A stretch of 64,000 nt of DNA from Atrichornis clamosus. Taxonomy: Eukaryota > Chordata > Aves > Passeriformes > Menuridae. The position numbers were made by a program, and so were the translations under genes. The notes beneath the pieces were generated by a model. It made no database searches, had not been told where the DNA came from, and saw only the letters and a program-made list of their open reading frames with translations. How positions within the stretch are numbered: position 1 is the first letter of the stretch; the number at the start of each line of letters is the position of its first letter. The stretch spans positions 1 to 64,000 of the forward strand of contig WBMZ01012123.1 in NCBI GenBank assembly GCA_013400975.1, written 5' to 3'. Below, one piece after another: positions 12,301 through 21,170 of this stretch.

Positions 12301-15300
12301 TGATACACAGGGCTTTGACAGCTGGCCAGGAGGGTAAGAATGCCATGATTGAAAGAGAAGACATTCTTGATTTTGCAGTGTTTGTGTTTAAACCAAACGA
12401 GCCCCGACCAGTGTACATCCAGAGAAACCTTTGTAAAGAAAAGATCCTGCTTGCTGCTTTTGTTCCAAGAGAAGAACCTGAAACAATAAGCTCAGAAAAA
12501 TACCTTTGGCTAAGAAGATCCCAACTGTTTTTTCTTACGGATACACAAGTAAGAAATAGTGGTTGGCAGGTGGTTCCTGGGAAAAAACGATTTTCTTAAA
12601 GTCGGGATTGATACAAATTAAGAGTTGTTTTGAGCATAGGAGGTTTTTCTCAGTGACTTCAAGTAAGCGTAAGCTCTACCTTTGTTAAAAGTTTCCAACT
12701 GCCCACACAGCCTAAGCTCAAATTAGTTACTGGTTTTCTACCATGAATAGCTTATGCTGCCTCATAGATACAAGAAACTAGGTAACTTGGGAACATTGCC
12801 TATGCTCTTTAACTTAAACAACCACCTAGAAGCTGTATGTGTTATTGCTGATTATACAAATCTTCCGTGTCATTTTCAGTTTCCCTGTAATTTCTGCATG
12901 GGGGTGTAGGGGTTTTTTGTTTGTTTTCCCAAAAATCTGTAGAATCTCTGGGCCCATTCTTTTTTTCAGTTTCTTTACAAAATAAAGAGGAAGAGATGGT
13001 TTTACCTCTTCCACTTGACTGATAAAAGCTTTTGAGCCAGTTGGAAGTTTCTGTAGGCAAGGTATGGAAATATGGAAAGCAGAGTCACAGATGATAACTG
13101 TGCTACATCCTTCTGTATTTTAGGAGCTAATGACACTTAGCACAAAGTCTCTGGAAGAAAGGCTTACACCATCAAGCAAACAGGTACTTCTTATACTCTC
13201 ACATCTCAGATGAACAGAGCAGTTCAAAATTTTGGTGGTGTTCATTTTGTCACATTCCAATTCCCTTCTGTCATGAAAATGCACACTTAGCTGGAGTCAG
13301 AGGCACTTGGCTGAAGGGGTAGTAATCTGTATTTGCTTATTTTTTGACAGAAGTGCAGTTTGTAAAAACCTTTTTTAAAAGTATCAGTAAGCTACTCTGG
13401 TTTTTTTCCATTTCCCATGAGGGGGGAAAAAAAAAAGATACTTTCCTAAAAGATTCAGATACACAAATGAAGCAAAATGTTTGCATAAGTTCTTGTCTTG
13501 GTTTCTGTAACACTTGGAACCTTGAGTTTGGTCTGAACTATGCTTTCTGATGAGAATGAACAGTTGTATGTCAATTGTGCCTTATCACTGAGAAGGAATT
13601 TCAGAATTGCATTCTAGTATGTAGTTTTGTGGAGAAGTAGTCTGGAAAATTTATTTATATTTTTTTAAATTCATGTTGGAAGTGTTTCATACTCATTGAG
13701 CAGAAAAATCTGCACTTGATTGATTTGGTTGGTTAGATAAGATTGATCAAAATCAAAGTTAATAGCTTTCTAATACAAAATCCTGTGGGAATATGGGCAT
13801 AACCAAACAGTTTATTTGGAGGGTGGAAGAATAACTCGATGCTCAGATTAAGGTGTATTGGTCTAGGAAAATGCCAAAAGTCAAAGTGCCATGCTTTGCT
13901 TCCCATTACATAATTGAATCTCTCTGCAGATGATGCTGGGGTATAAATGATACTTTGGTCCTAAGTGGAATCTGAAAAACTCATCCTTAGTTTTTTCTCC
14001 ATGTGCACCAGCTTTCATATTTGGAAGTTAACAGGTACATCAGCCAACTAAAATCTGGTGTTCTTGAGTCCAGATTCTGGAGAGTTTTGCAACCCTCTGT
14101 GTAGGATTCTCTCCAGACACCTGACAGAGAATGGGTACAAAGAGCCACATAGCTCAGTTGAGTTAATTTGAGTGTGGAGTTTTGTCACGTGGGTTTATTC
14201 TGAATTTTGGTAACTTAAAATGAGATTGAACTTGGATTTGCGACACTAAAATCTGACCTAAAACTTACCTTTCTTTTTTTTTTTTCAAGCTGGCAGTAGA
14301 AGAAAGTCTTCCTGTGACCCCATTCAGCTTGCTGTTGGGAAAGCAGAGACGTCAGCAATCACAGGAGGATACAGACCTTGGAAAACTCGTTGTTCATAAT
14401 AAGCATGAGCAAGCTTCACCTGCTGTCAAAGAGGTAGGAGTAATTACAGTAAATGTACAAGCAAAATCATGACAAAATATTTCATAAAGCTTCTGTTTTA
14501 TCTTCTCAGCTTTTGCACACCCCAGCACACGTTTTGCCATCTGCTTCCTTCCTCTGCACTATATTTATTAACTCATTGCTCATCTCCAAAGAGAACAAAA
14601 GGTAAGAAAAGTTCAAGAACTCTCCTTAGTTATTGAAGTTATTTTAAATTATGTACATCTTTGTTTAAAATGTAAATGCAAGTGTTTTCCAACACTCTTT
14701 ATCCATTCACTAAGCTAATAGAACACTTTAACGTGGCAAGAGTTTTTAAAACAATGCAGTTCTGGGGAGAGAAGTGGTCTGTCTGGCTGTTCAGTGCATT
14801 GTCTTTTTTGTTGCTGTTATTTTTGCTGGGTTTTGGCATAAGGTGTTTATATGCAAAATGTTGCCTGTTGTACTCAAATATTCTCTCTGAATGTAACTTT
14901 ATTCCAGGGTTTTAATGTTTTTTTAGTGCTATTTTTGGTTAAATGTTAGATTCTCAGCTTTATGTGGAATTATTAGGACTTCCTGTATGATTTTTGGTTT
15001 CAGTTTCTAGATACACAAAGAAGTTAATCTGTAGGTTTAATCTTAACAATTCATTTAGAACTCACACTTCATTTCTAATTAAGCAACAAAATATGAGTGC
15101 ATACTGTGAGCACAGCAAAGCTTGGCTTTACAGTGCATTAATTCCAACTGAATGGAGTAGTTTGATAGGTACTTAAAATGTATTGTAGCTTACTCCTCTG
15201 AGGTCAATGAATGCTGCTGAAAAGGGAATGCAGGCACAGGGGTTCTGACAGTGATCTTAGGATTAAGGTCTTGTCACTTACCCTGAAGCCAGTTAAATGA

Positions 15301-16831
15301 TTGCATTTTTGTGCCATGTATTCTTTGCAGTGTTTCATTAAACTCTGCCAGGCCAGGGATGAAAACATGTCTTTGGTGTCAGCTGCTGTTGTGAATTTAC
15401 AGAGAGGGGTGAGCTCACGGGACCAGGGCTGAGCAGGAAACAAACACCAGCAGGAGCAGCTCTCACATGTGCTCTGTGTTCTACCCTAACAGCAGTGTCC
15501 TGGGTTCTGCCACCCTGTGCTGGCCACTGCTGGGAGCTTTCTTACTGCCTGGCACAGCAAAAACATCAACAAAACACTGGCAAAAACCTAATACGTGGAA
15601 ACTTGTATCTAGTTTCAGTACTGAAGAATTTCAGAGTTCAGTGACCTGTGTAAATATTTGCACATGCAGAGCTTGTCCTTTGGCAGTGGTGATTAGTATG
15701 ACTGTGCCTTTAAAGCTACATGTAAGGGCTGGAGGATTGGGCCCTTGAAGATTGGCTACAGTTTATCACTGAATAGTGTATGTATTATTTACATTAAATG
15801 CTTTTCTTTCCCTTAGCACTACAGTATTACTGTATGCTTCTCCAGTTACATTTTTTGAGTGGTAGTTTGTATTAGAACAGGTGATTTTTAGAAGACCAGT
15901 ACTGTTCTGCCATGCAGTTCAGTCCTGATGAGATCTGGAATATTTATACAACAGACACTTAAATTAACACTATTATTACTGCATTGTAAATGATAACTGT
16001 CCCATACAATTCTTTGGAATTGTGCTTTCGAGGTTAGCACAGGCTTAACTCCTGAAGTCAGAAGGGAGCAGCCACTTAAAACACCTCCCTATGTCTGGGG
16101 AAAAAAACCACAAAAAACCCCAAAACAAAACCCCAGAGAAACCAACCAAACAAACCCCAACCCCCCCCACCTAAACAAACAAGAAAATCCCCACCAACCA
16201 ATTTTTTTTCTTTCCTAGTAACACTCTAGGTATTGTAGCAGTTTTTAAGATGAAGTGACCTTTTTCAGAATTGAAAGAGAAGAATGGTCTTCTTGAATAC
16301 TGTCTCAGCTACCAATGTATCCAATGTTTCTAGTCCTGTAGGACTGTGCTGTTGTGACATTTGTTATAATGCTGACCTGCCTGTTCTGCATTTCTGTATT
16401 ATATTTTGAAAAAGAAAACTATTTTCAGTTTCCTTAGAGGAGAGCTATTTGAAAGACGGCTTGAAATTGAGATAGCAGGAAAAGTACAGTAAAGTGACTG
16501 AAAATAGCTAAGTAAACATTAGATTTTATCTATTTGCATGATTACTTACCTCTCTCCTATAGTATGAGATATCACAGTATGTGAGAGTATCCATTAATTG
16601 GGTTGTTCCCCGTCATCTTCCAGTGATGAAGAAGTTGCTGATGAAGTAGAAATGGAAAGTGAAAAAACAGAGGATGACTCAGATGAGGAAGGAGATGTTG
16701 CAGAAATGGAACAAGAAGATACAAGCCATATGGAGTTACTAGGAGAGGTGACATGTAAACTATCTAAATCCCAGGAAAAAGAACTACGAAAAATAAGGAA
16801 AACAGACTACAGTTGGATATCAGCCTTCTAA
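37..16831 (+). CDS. WDR75: WDR75, WD repeat-containing protein 75 (complete, 21 coding exons)
   Basis: The spliced exons are 37-122, 272-401, 1139-1204, 1839-1932, 2533-2657, 2990-3060, 3525-3638, 4198-4286, 5119-5277, 5626-5685, 5775-5890, 6288-6460, 7260-7423, 9654-9837, 11250-11344, 11748-11843, 12379-12548, 13124-13183, 14290-14433, 14510-14601 and 16624-16831. They give an unbroken 831-residue protein, matching the roughly 830 residues of human WDR75. WD-type strand ends are visible as IKLWD (82-86), IRLW (226-229), FKVW (470-473) and VTLWD (522-526), consistent with two beta-propellers. An acidic tail (about 764-795) precedes the conserved C-terminal LRKIRKTDYSWI block. Family knowledge: WDR75 is the Utp17/Nan1 homologue in the t-UTP (UTPA) module of the small-subunit processome and is needed for pre-rRNA transcription and 18S processing in the nucleolus. 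The start is the first ATG and lies in a GC-rich first exon. All introns are GT-AG except intron 1, read as GC-AG. Confidence 0.97.
272..401 (+). CDS. WDR75: WDR75 coding exon 2
   Basis: Residues 29-72. It follows TGTGCAG and opens with G TAC, completing K29 and giving YLLCASGDFVKVYS. It ends in the conserved NPHNHMQ block before GTTTGC. This is the first part of propeller 1. Confidence 0.95.
402..1138 (+). other. WDR75: WDR75 intron 2 (no other feature seen)
   Basis: GT-AG intron running from the GC-rich 5' block into AT-rich sequence and ending in a 14-base T tract before CTCAG. No repeat or RNA gene recognised. The neighbouring introns 3 (1205-1838), 4 (1933-2532) and 5 (2658-2989) are likewise featureless. 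Confidence 0.85.
1139..1204 (+). CDS. WDR75: WDR75 coding exon 3
   Basis: Residues 73-94. A long T tract ending in CTCAG precedes LYSCSLDGSIKLWDFMDG, a canonical WD-repeat end. The donor is GTATGT. Confidence 0.96.
1839..1932 (+). CDS. WDR75: WDR75 coding exon 4
   Basis: Residues 95-125 plus one base. It starts after TTCTTCAG with TFTVGSK and contains AEDSVFVVI, a conserved propeller strand. The donor is GTACAG. Confidence 0.95.
2533..2657 (+). CDS. WDR75: WDR75 coding exon 5
   Basis: Residues 126-167. It follows TTTGGTCAG and reads TFQLVSVKL, then EAKELSVVVD and KHIAFGRE. The donor is GTATAT. Confidence 0.95.
2990..3060 (+). CDS. WDR75: WDR75 coding exon 6
   Basis: Residues 168-190 plus two bases. 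It follows CTTTAACAG and encodes GAYVVSVKEVNLQVYFFKRK, a propeller strand pair. The donor is GTGAGA. Confidence 0.94.
3281..3328. repeat. (GA)n microsatellite in WDR75 intron 6
   Basis: About 48 bases of GA dinucleotide with a single C interruption near 3311. It lies inside intron 6 (3061-3524) directly after a T-rich run. Confidence 0.95.
3525..3638 (+). CDS. WDR75: WDR75 coding exon 7
   Basis: Residues 191-228 plus two bases of W229. It encodes FSCVVCHPTEDCIATGHADG followed by KIRLW, a strongly conserved WD repeat whose final W codon is split across the intron. The donor is GTATGT. Confidence 0.96.
4198..4286 (+). CDS. WDR75: WDR75 coding exon 8
   Basis: Residues 229-258 plus one base. 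It follows CCACACAG and encodes RNFHHRKEYTYSTLHWHHD then MDLAFS, the start of the next WD repeat. The donor is GTGAGT. Confidence 0.96.
4287..5118 (+). other. WDR75 intron 8, A-rich start
   Basis: The first 100 bases (about 4290-4386) are A-rich low-complexity sequence with an A run near 4325 and AAAC-type repeats. The rest is AT-rich with a CT-rich stretch near 4590-4645. No gene or RNA recognised. Confidence 0.6.
5119..5277 (+). CDS. WDR75: WDR75 coding exon 9
   Basis: Residues 259-311 plus one base. It encodes RLLSGGVESVLVQW, a FLPRLGSPIEYISVS strand and the conserved ADN before the donor GTAAGC. The acceptor GGAAAAG has a weak pyrimidine tract. Confidence 0.95.
5518..5550. repeat. Short (TTTACA)n tandem hexamer in WDR75 intron 9
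   Basis: Five adjacent hexamers, four reading TTTACA and the middle one TGTACA, shortly before exon 10. Confidence 0.85.
5626..5685 (+). CDS. WDR75: WDR75 coding exon 10
   Basis: Residues 312-331 plus one base: RITIINSNLRFSRSIQGLIK. A small 60-nt exon with clean CTTTTCAG and GTAAGT sites. Confidence 0.94.
5775..5890 (+). CDS. WDR75: WDR75 coding exon 11
   Basis: Residues 332-370, containing TGLVVDPRTKALVLNGEPGH, the linker into propeller 2. The in-frame acceptor is TTTCCAG at 5774. A second AG four bases later (5777-5778) would shift the frame. Confidence 0.94.
6288..6460 (+). CDS. WDR75: WDR75 coding exon 12
   Basis: Residues 371-427 plus two bases. It encodes LDIVQRQYIHQ, then WLATVEESEE and LQLKLWFYSEE. 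The donor is GTAATG after AAAG. Confidence 0.95.
7260..7423 (+). CDS. WDR75: WDR75 coding exon 13
   Basis: Residues 428-482 plus one base. It encodes INTPHDNHITDMCF and LVTAGRDCVFKVWVM, ending a WD repeat at FKVW. The donor is GTAAGC. Confidence 0.95.
7424..9653 (+). other. WDR75: WDR75 intron 13 (largest of this gene)
   Basis: About 2.2 kb between exons 13 and 14. It carries a CR1-like relic near its 5' end and a T/G-rich low-complexity stretch at about 8900-8937. A 159-codon antisense ORF (8128-8607) shows no recognisable domain and is taken as chance. Confidence 0.85.
7477..7545 (-). mobile_element. CR1 LINE relic (3' end fragment)
   Basis: The pattern CGTAAGAATATCCTGAGGTG followed by GAAGGGACCTGCAGTGAT resembles the complement of bird CR1 3' ends (the 'tcctgagttggaagggaccc' type). 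It is short and diverged. Orientation is inferred from that resemblance and no target-site duplication was identified. Confidence 0.6.
9654..9837 (+). CDS. WDR75: WDR75 coding exon 14
   Basis: Residues 483-543 plus two bases. It encodes WSCDFVGSYHNYQATNCCFS and LAVSFEETVTLWDSVTWDLK, the most conserved part of the protein. Two AGs five bases apart sit at the acceptor, and only the first (ending 9653) keeps frame. Confidence 0.96.
9838..11249 (+). other. WDR75: WDR75 intron 14 (no other feature seen)
   Basis: AT-rich 1.4-kb intron ending CTTCTGTAG. No repeat family, RNA gene or conserved-looking element recognised. Confidence 0.8.
11250..11344 (+). CDS. WDR75: WDR75 coding exon 15
   Basis: Residues 544-575 plus one base. 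It encodes NICFGRLTCSKYLIGATD and GFLCCWNLLTCA. The acceptor is CTTCTGTAG and the donor GTAAGA. Confidence 0.95.
11514..11527. repeat. Short (GT)n tract in WDR75 intron 15
   Basis: Seven GT units within the 403-base intron between exons 15 and 16. Confidence 0.85.
11748..11843 (+). CDS. WDR75: WDR75 coding exon 16
   Basis: Residues 576-607 plus one base. It encodes LEWSAHLNIVVLQPDPLSEH and IAAVS. The acceptor TTGCTTTTCAG and donor GTAAGT are strong. Confidence 0.95.
12379..12548 (+). CDS. WDR75: WDR75 coding exon 17
   Basis: Residues 608-664. It encodes LFVFKPNEPRPVYIQRNL, an AAFVPRE segment and WLRRSQLFFLTDTQ. The reading frame is open about 115 bases upstream into the intron, but family alignment and phase place the acceptor at TTTTGCAG, ending 12378. 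Confidence 0.95.
12549..14289 (+). other. WDR75: WDR75 introns 17 and 18 (around exon 18)
   Basis: Intron 17 (12549-13123) and intron 18 (13184-14289) are AT-rich, with short homopolymer runs near 13425 and a poly-T tract just before 14286. No other gene recognised. Confidence 0.8.
13124..13183 (+). CDS. WDR75: WDR75 coding exon 18
   Basis: Residues 665-684: ELMTLSTKSLEERLTPSSKQ. A 60-nt exon between TATTTTAG and GTACTT. Confidence 0.94.
14290..14433 (+). CDS. WDR75: WDR75 coding exon 19
   Basis: Residues 685-732. It starts LAVEESLPVTPFSLLLGKQR and continues into a variable Gln/Asp-rich linker. A poly-T tract precedes TTTCAAG, and the donor is GTAGGA. Confidence 0.93.
14510..14601 (+). CDS. 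WDR75: WDR75 coding exon 20
   Basis: Residues 733-762 plus two bases. It encodes LLHTPAHVLPSASFLCTIFI, a conserved helical motif of the family's C-terminal region. The donor is GTAAGA. Confidence 0.95.
14602..16623 (+). other. WDR75: WDR75 intron 20
   Basis: A 2.0-kb intron before the terminal exon. Apart from the A/C-rich stretch at about 16101-16201, no repeat or RNA gene was recognised. Small ORFs inside lack domain signatures. Confidence 0.8.
16101..16201. repeat. A/C-rich low-complexity tract in WDR75 intron 20
   Basis: About 100 bases of almost only A and C (CAAAAC, CCAACC and a run of C), strongly strand-asymmetric. A mirrored T/G-rich tract occurs in SLC40A1 intron 2 near 60796-60840. 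Confidence 0.85.
16624..16831 (+). CDS. WDR75: WDR75 coding exon 21 (terminal)
   Basis: Residues 763-831 and TAA. An acidic stretch rich in Asp and Glu is followed by LSKSQEKELRKIRKTDYSWI and SAF. Such acidic and basic tails are common in nucleolar ribosome-assembly factors. The acceptor is CATCTTCCAG. Confidence 0.95.
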
Positions 16832-16990
16832 ACAGACATCTTATGTTTTTTATACTGTACATTGAAGCTTTGTGGATTAAATATTCTTTAAAAAAAGTTT
16901 TCAGGTCCTTTGGCAAAAAATTTTAGCAGCCTCTCTTTCCAAAGGAATGGAGAACAAGGGGGAGGGATTAAAGTTTTGAAAAGCTGATTC
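16832..16990 (+). other. WDR75: WDR75 3'UTR with two candidate poly(A) signals
   Basis: ATTAAA hexamers lie at 16876-16881 and 16967-16972, 45 and 136 bases after the stop. Either could direct cleavage. No canonical AATAAA was seen close by, so the 3' end is an estimate. Confidence 0.5.
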
Positions 16991-18029
16991 TGCTCTTAGT
17001 TTATTACCATTCTCTTTGACCTTAGAAAACTTCTAACCTCGTTTGAGGGCTTTTTTTTTCTCCCCCCCCTTGCAAGTATATTTAAAAGGCTAATAGCAAA
17101 ACTGAGTTCATTATCTGACTTGTGATCAGTTAGCAAAGTGACAGCTCAGCTGCTGAAAATCTCCCCCACTGAGGCTGAGCTGCTGCTGCTGCTTTGGCAA
17201 ACACCTTCAGTTGGTGAGACAGCTTAATTCAAGGTCTGGCAGGAGAAATCAGGGTGGTTCTTAGTGCTGTATGTACAGGTAAGTAACAAGTCTCCTCCCT
17301 AGAAGTCCCTCTGCAGGTGCTGAGACAGATGAGAAGTGGTTTAACATGCCTGATTGGAGAATACAGAGATTAATGTTTGCTGGTGTTCACAGTGTGGAGA
17401 TTCTTAGGCAGAGGATCCTTAATGTATCAGAGCACAATGAAACCTTCCCAGATCTTAAGACAACTACATCATGTAGGAGGAGATGTATCAGTTTACCTGA
17501 CAGCCAGCTTCGTAGGCCTCTCATGCAGCAGCTCCTGTTCCTGTATATCACTTAATTATACATAGCAGAATGTAGAGTTAATTTGAAGTAGTAAATTTGA
17601 GGGCCTAAAAGTGAATACAGTCTCATCTCAGCTGGTGTTGTAGTAAGAAGGCAAGCAGATGGCACAAGTCACTAAAAGCTCTGAAGAAACAATATTTTGC
17701 TAAAACTACTCAGATTAAAAATGCTGGAACCAAGAACAATCCTTCAACTCTTGTTGTCAGTAAAACACGAGTTCTCCCTACTTTGCCCTTTAAACAAAGT
17801 GAGGACTCGTTCCTCCTCCTCCTTTTTTAACACCGTGTATTGGAAGGCAGTTAGTGGCTACACTTTCTCCTTTTTGTGGGGGGAACATTTCCTACAAGAG
17901 GAAAAATCTGTCACTTCCACCCATGCATGGAAAACATGGAAATTCATCCTTAGGCATCAAGGACAGCACCTCAGACTTATTCTGCCGGCAGGTTTCCTTC
18001 TCCCATTTTAACCCCAGTGTAGTGTTTGG
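16991..18029. other. Intergenic, no gene recognised
   Basis: AT-rich sequence with a T/C-rich run near 17050-17071. ORFs of 62 to 105 codons overlap in several frames without recognisable domains. Confidence 0.7.
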
Positions 18030-18260
18030 TTCTAGTGAGCAGTGCTGGCCCTTGATGTGCTGCCAGGCCCAGCAGCAGCCACCTCAGGGTTACATGGGTC
18101 CCAGGCTGCAGCCAGAGAGGGATGGGGTAGCATTACCCACAATGTGGCACAGCAGGGACCTGTACATTTAGGGGTGAGGTGCTCTGGATGCTGGGCCTGC
18201 CACGGTGAGGATCTGGGGGGACCCTTCATCCCTGAGAAATGCAAACACTGCCAATAGAGA
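18030..18260. other. GC-richer intergenic patch
   Basis: Rich in GCAGCAGCC, CCAGG and GGGG motifs but poor in CpG, unlike the AT-rich flanks. ORFs are open on both strands as expected for GC-rich DNA. No protein or repeat family recognised. Confidence 0.45.
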
Positions 18261-20934
18261 CAGGGGCACCAAAAAGAACCATTGAAAATAAGTCTACCGA
18301 TAGCTCTGAGTGCTGGCTGAATCAAGGCCAAAAATTAGTTTTAAACTCATTATGATAGAAAATCACTTTTTTATTCTGTAAGTTCCCAGTCATGGGTGTC
18401 AAAACATGAATGGAGAATATAAAGACATTTCAAAAGACATTGCTTTCTGTAAAGAGCATTGGAAGGTGTGCCATGCAGCTTGAACTGAACTGACCAACAG
18501 TGCACTGCTCACTATATTCCTTCTAATCAGACATAAAGGTGATATATAATTAGTCAATTGATACAGTTTCAGACTAAACCAGCTAGGGGTAACTTGGTCA
18601 CTTGGCAGCAAAGGGCTTCTCCATCTTCTGGTACAATAGTCACTTACCACAGCTCTTCAGACTTACTTTTGACTGTGAGGCACATTTTCTTCTGCCATAG
18701 ATTACTTACATAGAACTGGTATTACTGAGAATTTTAAGGAAAGTTTTTAATACTTAGGCACTTTGCTTTCTTGTTCAGGCCTTGGTATGCAAAAAAATAA
18801 CATTTTAAAGCCTGTGAAAGTTTCTCAAAGTTAGTTTGCCTGTAAATTCATGTATATTTTATTTCTATCACAAACAGGGAGAAAAGGAAAACCTTGTCAC
18901 AACTCTGGCCAGTCTTCTGCATTTGTATTTTTCTCCCTTTGTATAACAGCTCTTCAGAGAGCCTTACGGTATATGTAGCTGAAGCAAAAAAATCACAGCT
19001 GCTCAAATGTTATGCAGTTTTTACTTCCATCCCTCTTATATGCAGATTTGAAACTGATACAGTCTTTTCAGAACCTTGGACCCAATGGATTTTTCCCTAA
19101 AGGAAGTTTCAACAGAACAAGTAGGGAAAATGAGTTAAGACTGTAACTGACAAATGACAGATTTTGAAAATGCAGGAATGTTAAGAAACAGAAAATACAG
19201 GAAAATAAAAGATAAATAGATTCCCTCCACTTCAAAATATGCACTACGCTAGGAAAGACACACTGAAAGGTTTTTGTCTTTTTTCTTAAATGACATCAGA
19301 CTTCAGTTCTGTGAAAAAAAGAGTGAGTTGAGCAGAGATCTGAACACATGTTGTTTCAAAAGCACTGGCTGCATCAAAGCCTAGTTTTTATGTTACTGTG
19401 TCAGCAACTCTTAAGTGTGGGTTTAAAGGTAAGGAGGAAATCTCAGCGTTTGTTCATGTGGCGTTTTTTTACATTCACATGTTCTTGTGAAAGTCAAACG
19501 CTTTCCTGGAAGCCAGCCTGGTGTGAGCAAGAGACAATTCACACATAAGTCAGCATCTGAAGGTGCAGTTGGGTTATGTGTTCAGGCAGTAGCACATTGT
19601 GTTAGGAATCTTCAGCAAGATACAGCTTTTAAAGTTTTGGCTTTACTTTGTTCTGCTTTGCGCAGTAGACTGAACATACTGGGATAACAAAAAAGGCCTT
19701 CACTTTGGAGTTCTGTGTGTTTTTTCTACTCTAGAAGGAAGTGCATTGCTGGTTAGTTTTACCACGTTTAGGAGGCACATTCTGACCACCCTTGTAGAAA
19801 ATATCTTCTGAATGATACTGCAATTACAACAATGAAGAATACAGAGGGAGGACTGCTACTCTCCTGTCTGTGCCTGCTTTAGAATGCTTTATTTTTTAAA
19901 ACAGTTTTCTGCTGTTCATCGATATCTTTACCTTTTTTTTTTTTAATCTCATATATTTCAGTAGTCATGAAAGGGTCTCCCTATTTACTGTGATGCCCTA
20001 AGTCAAATCTTAACTTGACTTTTTGGCTTCTGCTTGTTCCTTCTAGAGGCTACTTTATAGGGATTTTACTATTCTCTATTAGAAAGATTTGACACAAAAG
20101 ACCAGAGAGAAGTAGATTGAACTTAATTTCATTATTCTAGTTACATGACAAAAAAAATAGGTAAGAAAATACCTCTGCAGCAGGTAGAGGTCAGTGTTCA
20201 ATACCCATGGGTGCCTTGTGCATCACTGCAGGACAGCAATTTTGACCGGAGCAGTCACAGCTTTATTTAGGCTGAGGGACAGACCACACAAGGGTGGCAG
20301 GTGCCTAAAAGGGGACTTGTTTACTTCCCAAATTTTCCACTCACACAAGTGGTTAGATAAACACGAGGGCCTGGAATTTCAGCAGCTATGGCAAGCATTT
20401 TAGAAAATAAATAGATAGGCAAGGCCTTATGGAGTACACCGTGGCAATGGGCTTTGAGGTGCTGCTTCCCTGTGACACTGCTCTAATTGCAGAAGGGGTG
20501 ACCAGTAATTTTAACCCACTTTTTCCAGTCAAGTGTAGGTTCCACAGAGACTGCAAATCACTGCCGTGCATTGGTGTTTTGTGATGGCCAAACTGGTTAT
20601 TAGTTAACAGCAGCTCCAAAACATGCCCTGTCCTTGGTGGGTAGACTTGGCAGGAGAGCTACCATAAAGGCTTGTATTACTAAACAATATTGCTATGTTT
20701 TTTTGAGTTCAAGAACAGGGGGGAAAAAAAAAAAGAACTGCAAATTGTGCCACGTGTTTTAGGATCACCTGGATCTTTGTATTTCAGGCTGACAATCATT
20801 TGGCTTTCTAGCCTTGGGGAGGCTCTCTTCAGTATCTCAATCTGTCTGCAGTGAGCCTTCTAAAGCACCTGCTAACAGCCAGAATTAGAACCAGCAGAGA
20901 ACAGGATAGAGGAAAACAACAACTTCAGATATAA
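18261..20934. other. Intergenic, no gene recognised
   Basis: AT-rich sequence with short homopolymer runs. No RNA gene, repeat family or convincing coding frame seen. Confidence 0.7.
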
Positions 20935-21170
20935 CTCAGAGAGACCTGAACAGACCTTCTAGCCCACCCTCCTGCCCAAAGCAAAGTAACTGAGGTATAC
21001 TTACTCTTGAGAGATATTTATCTAATTTTGCAAACCTCTGATAAAAGTTGTTCTACAGTACAGAATCTGTTCAGTGCTTACCTATTCTGACAGGCACAGT
21101 TTTTCCTAATTAATCTTCCTTTCCTGAAAAATTTCTGTTCCATTCATTCTGTTCCATAACAATATTTAGA
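20935..21170 (-). mobile_element. Old CR1-like LINE relic
   Basis: The segment ACCTTCTAGCCCACCCTCCT with GCCCAAAGCA, then CAGTGCTTACC...CAGGCACAGTTTTTCCTAA, resembles the order of motifs in complemented CR1 3' regions ('cttctagcccaacctcctgcc', 'cagtgcttcacc', 'agtttttcctaat'). Heavily diverged. It may extend to about 21300 (CCTTCAGACCTTCTTTGGGC). Confidence 0.5.

Noticed and set aside
12264..12599. Plus-strand ORF extending upstream of WDR75 exon 17
   Set aside because: The 5' part is intron 16 that happens to be open. Family alignment and phase put the exon start at 12379.
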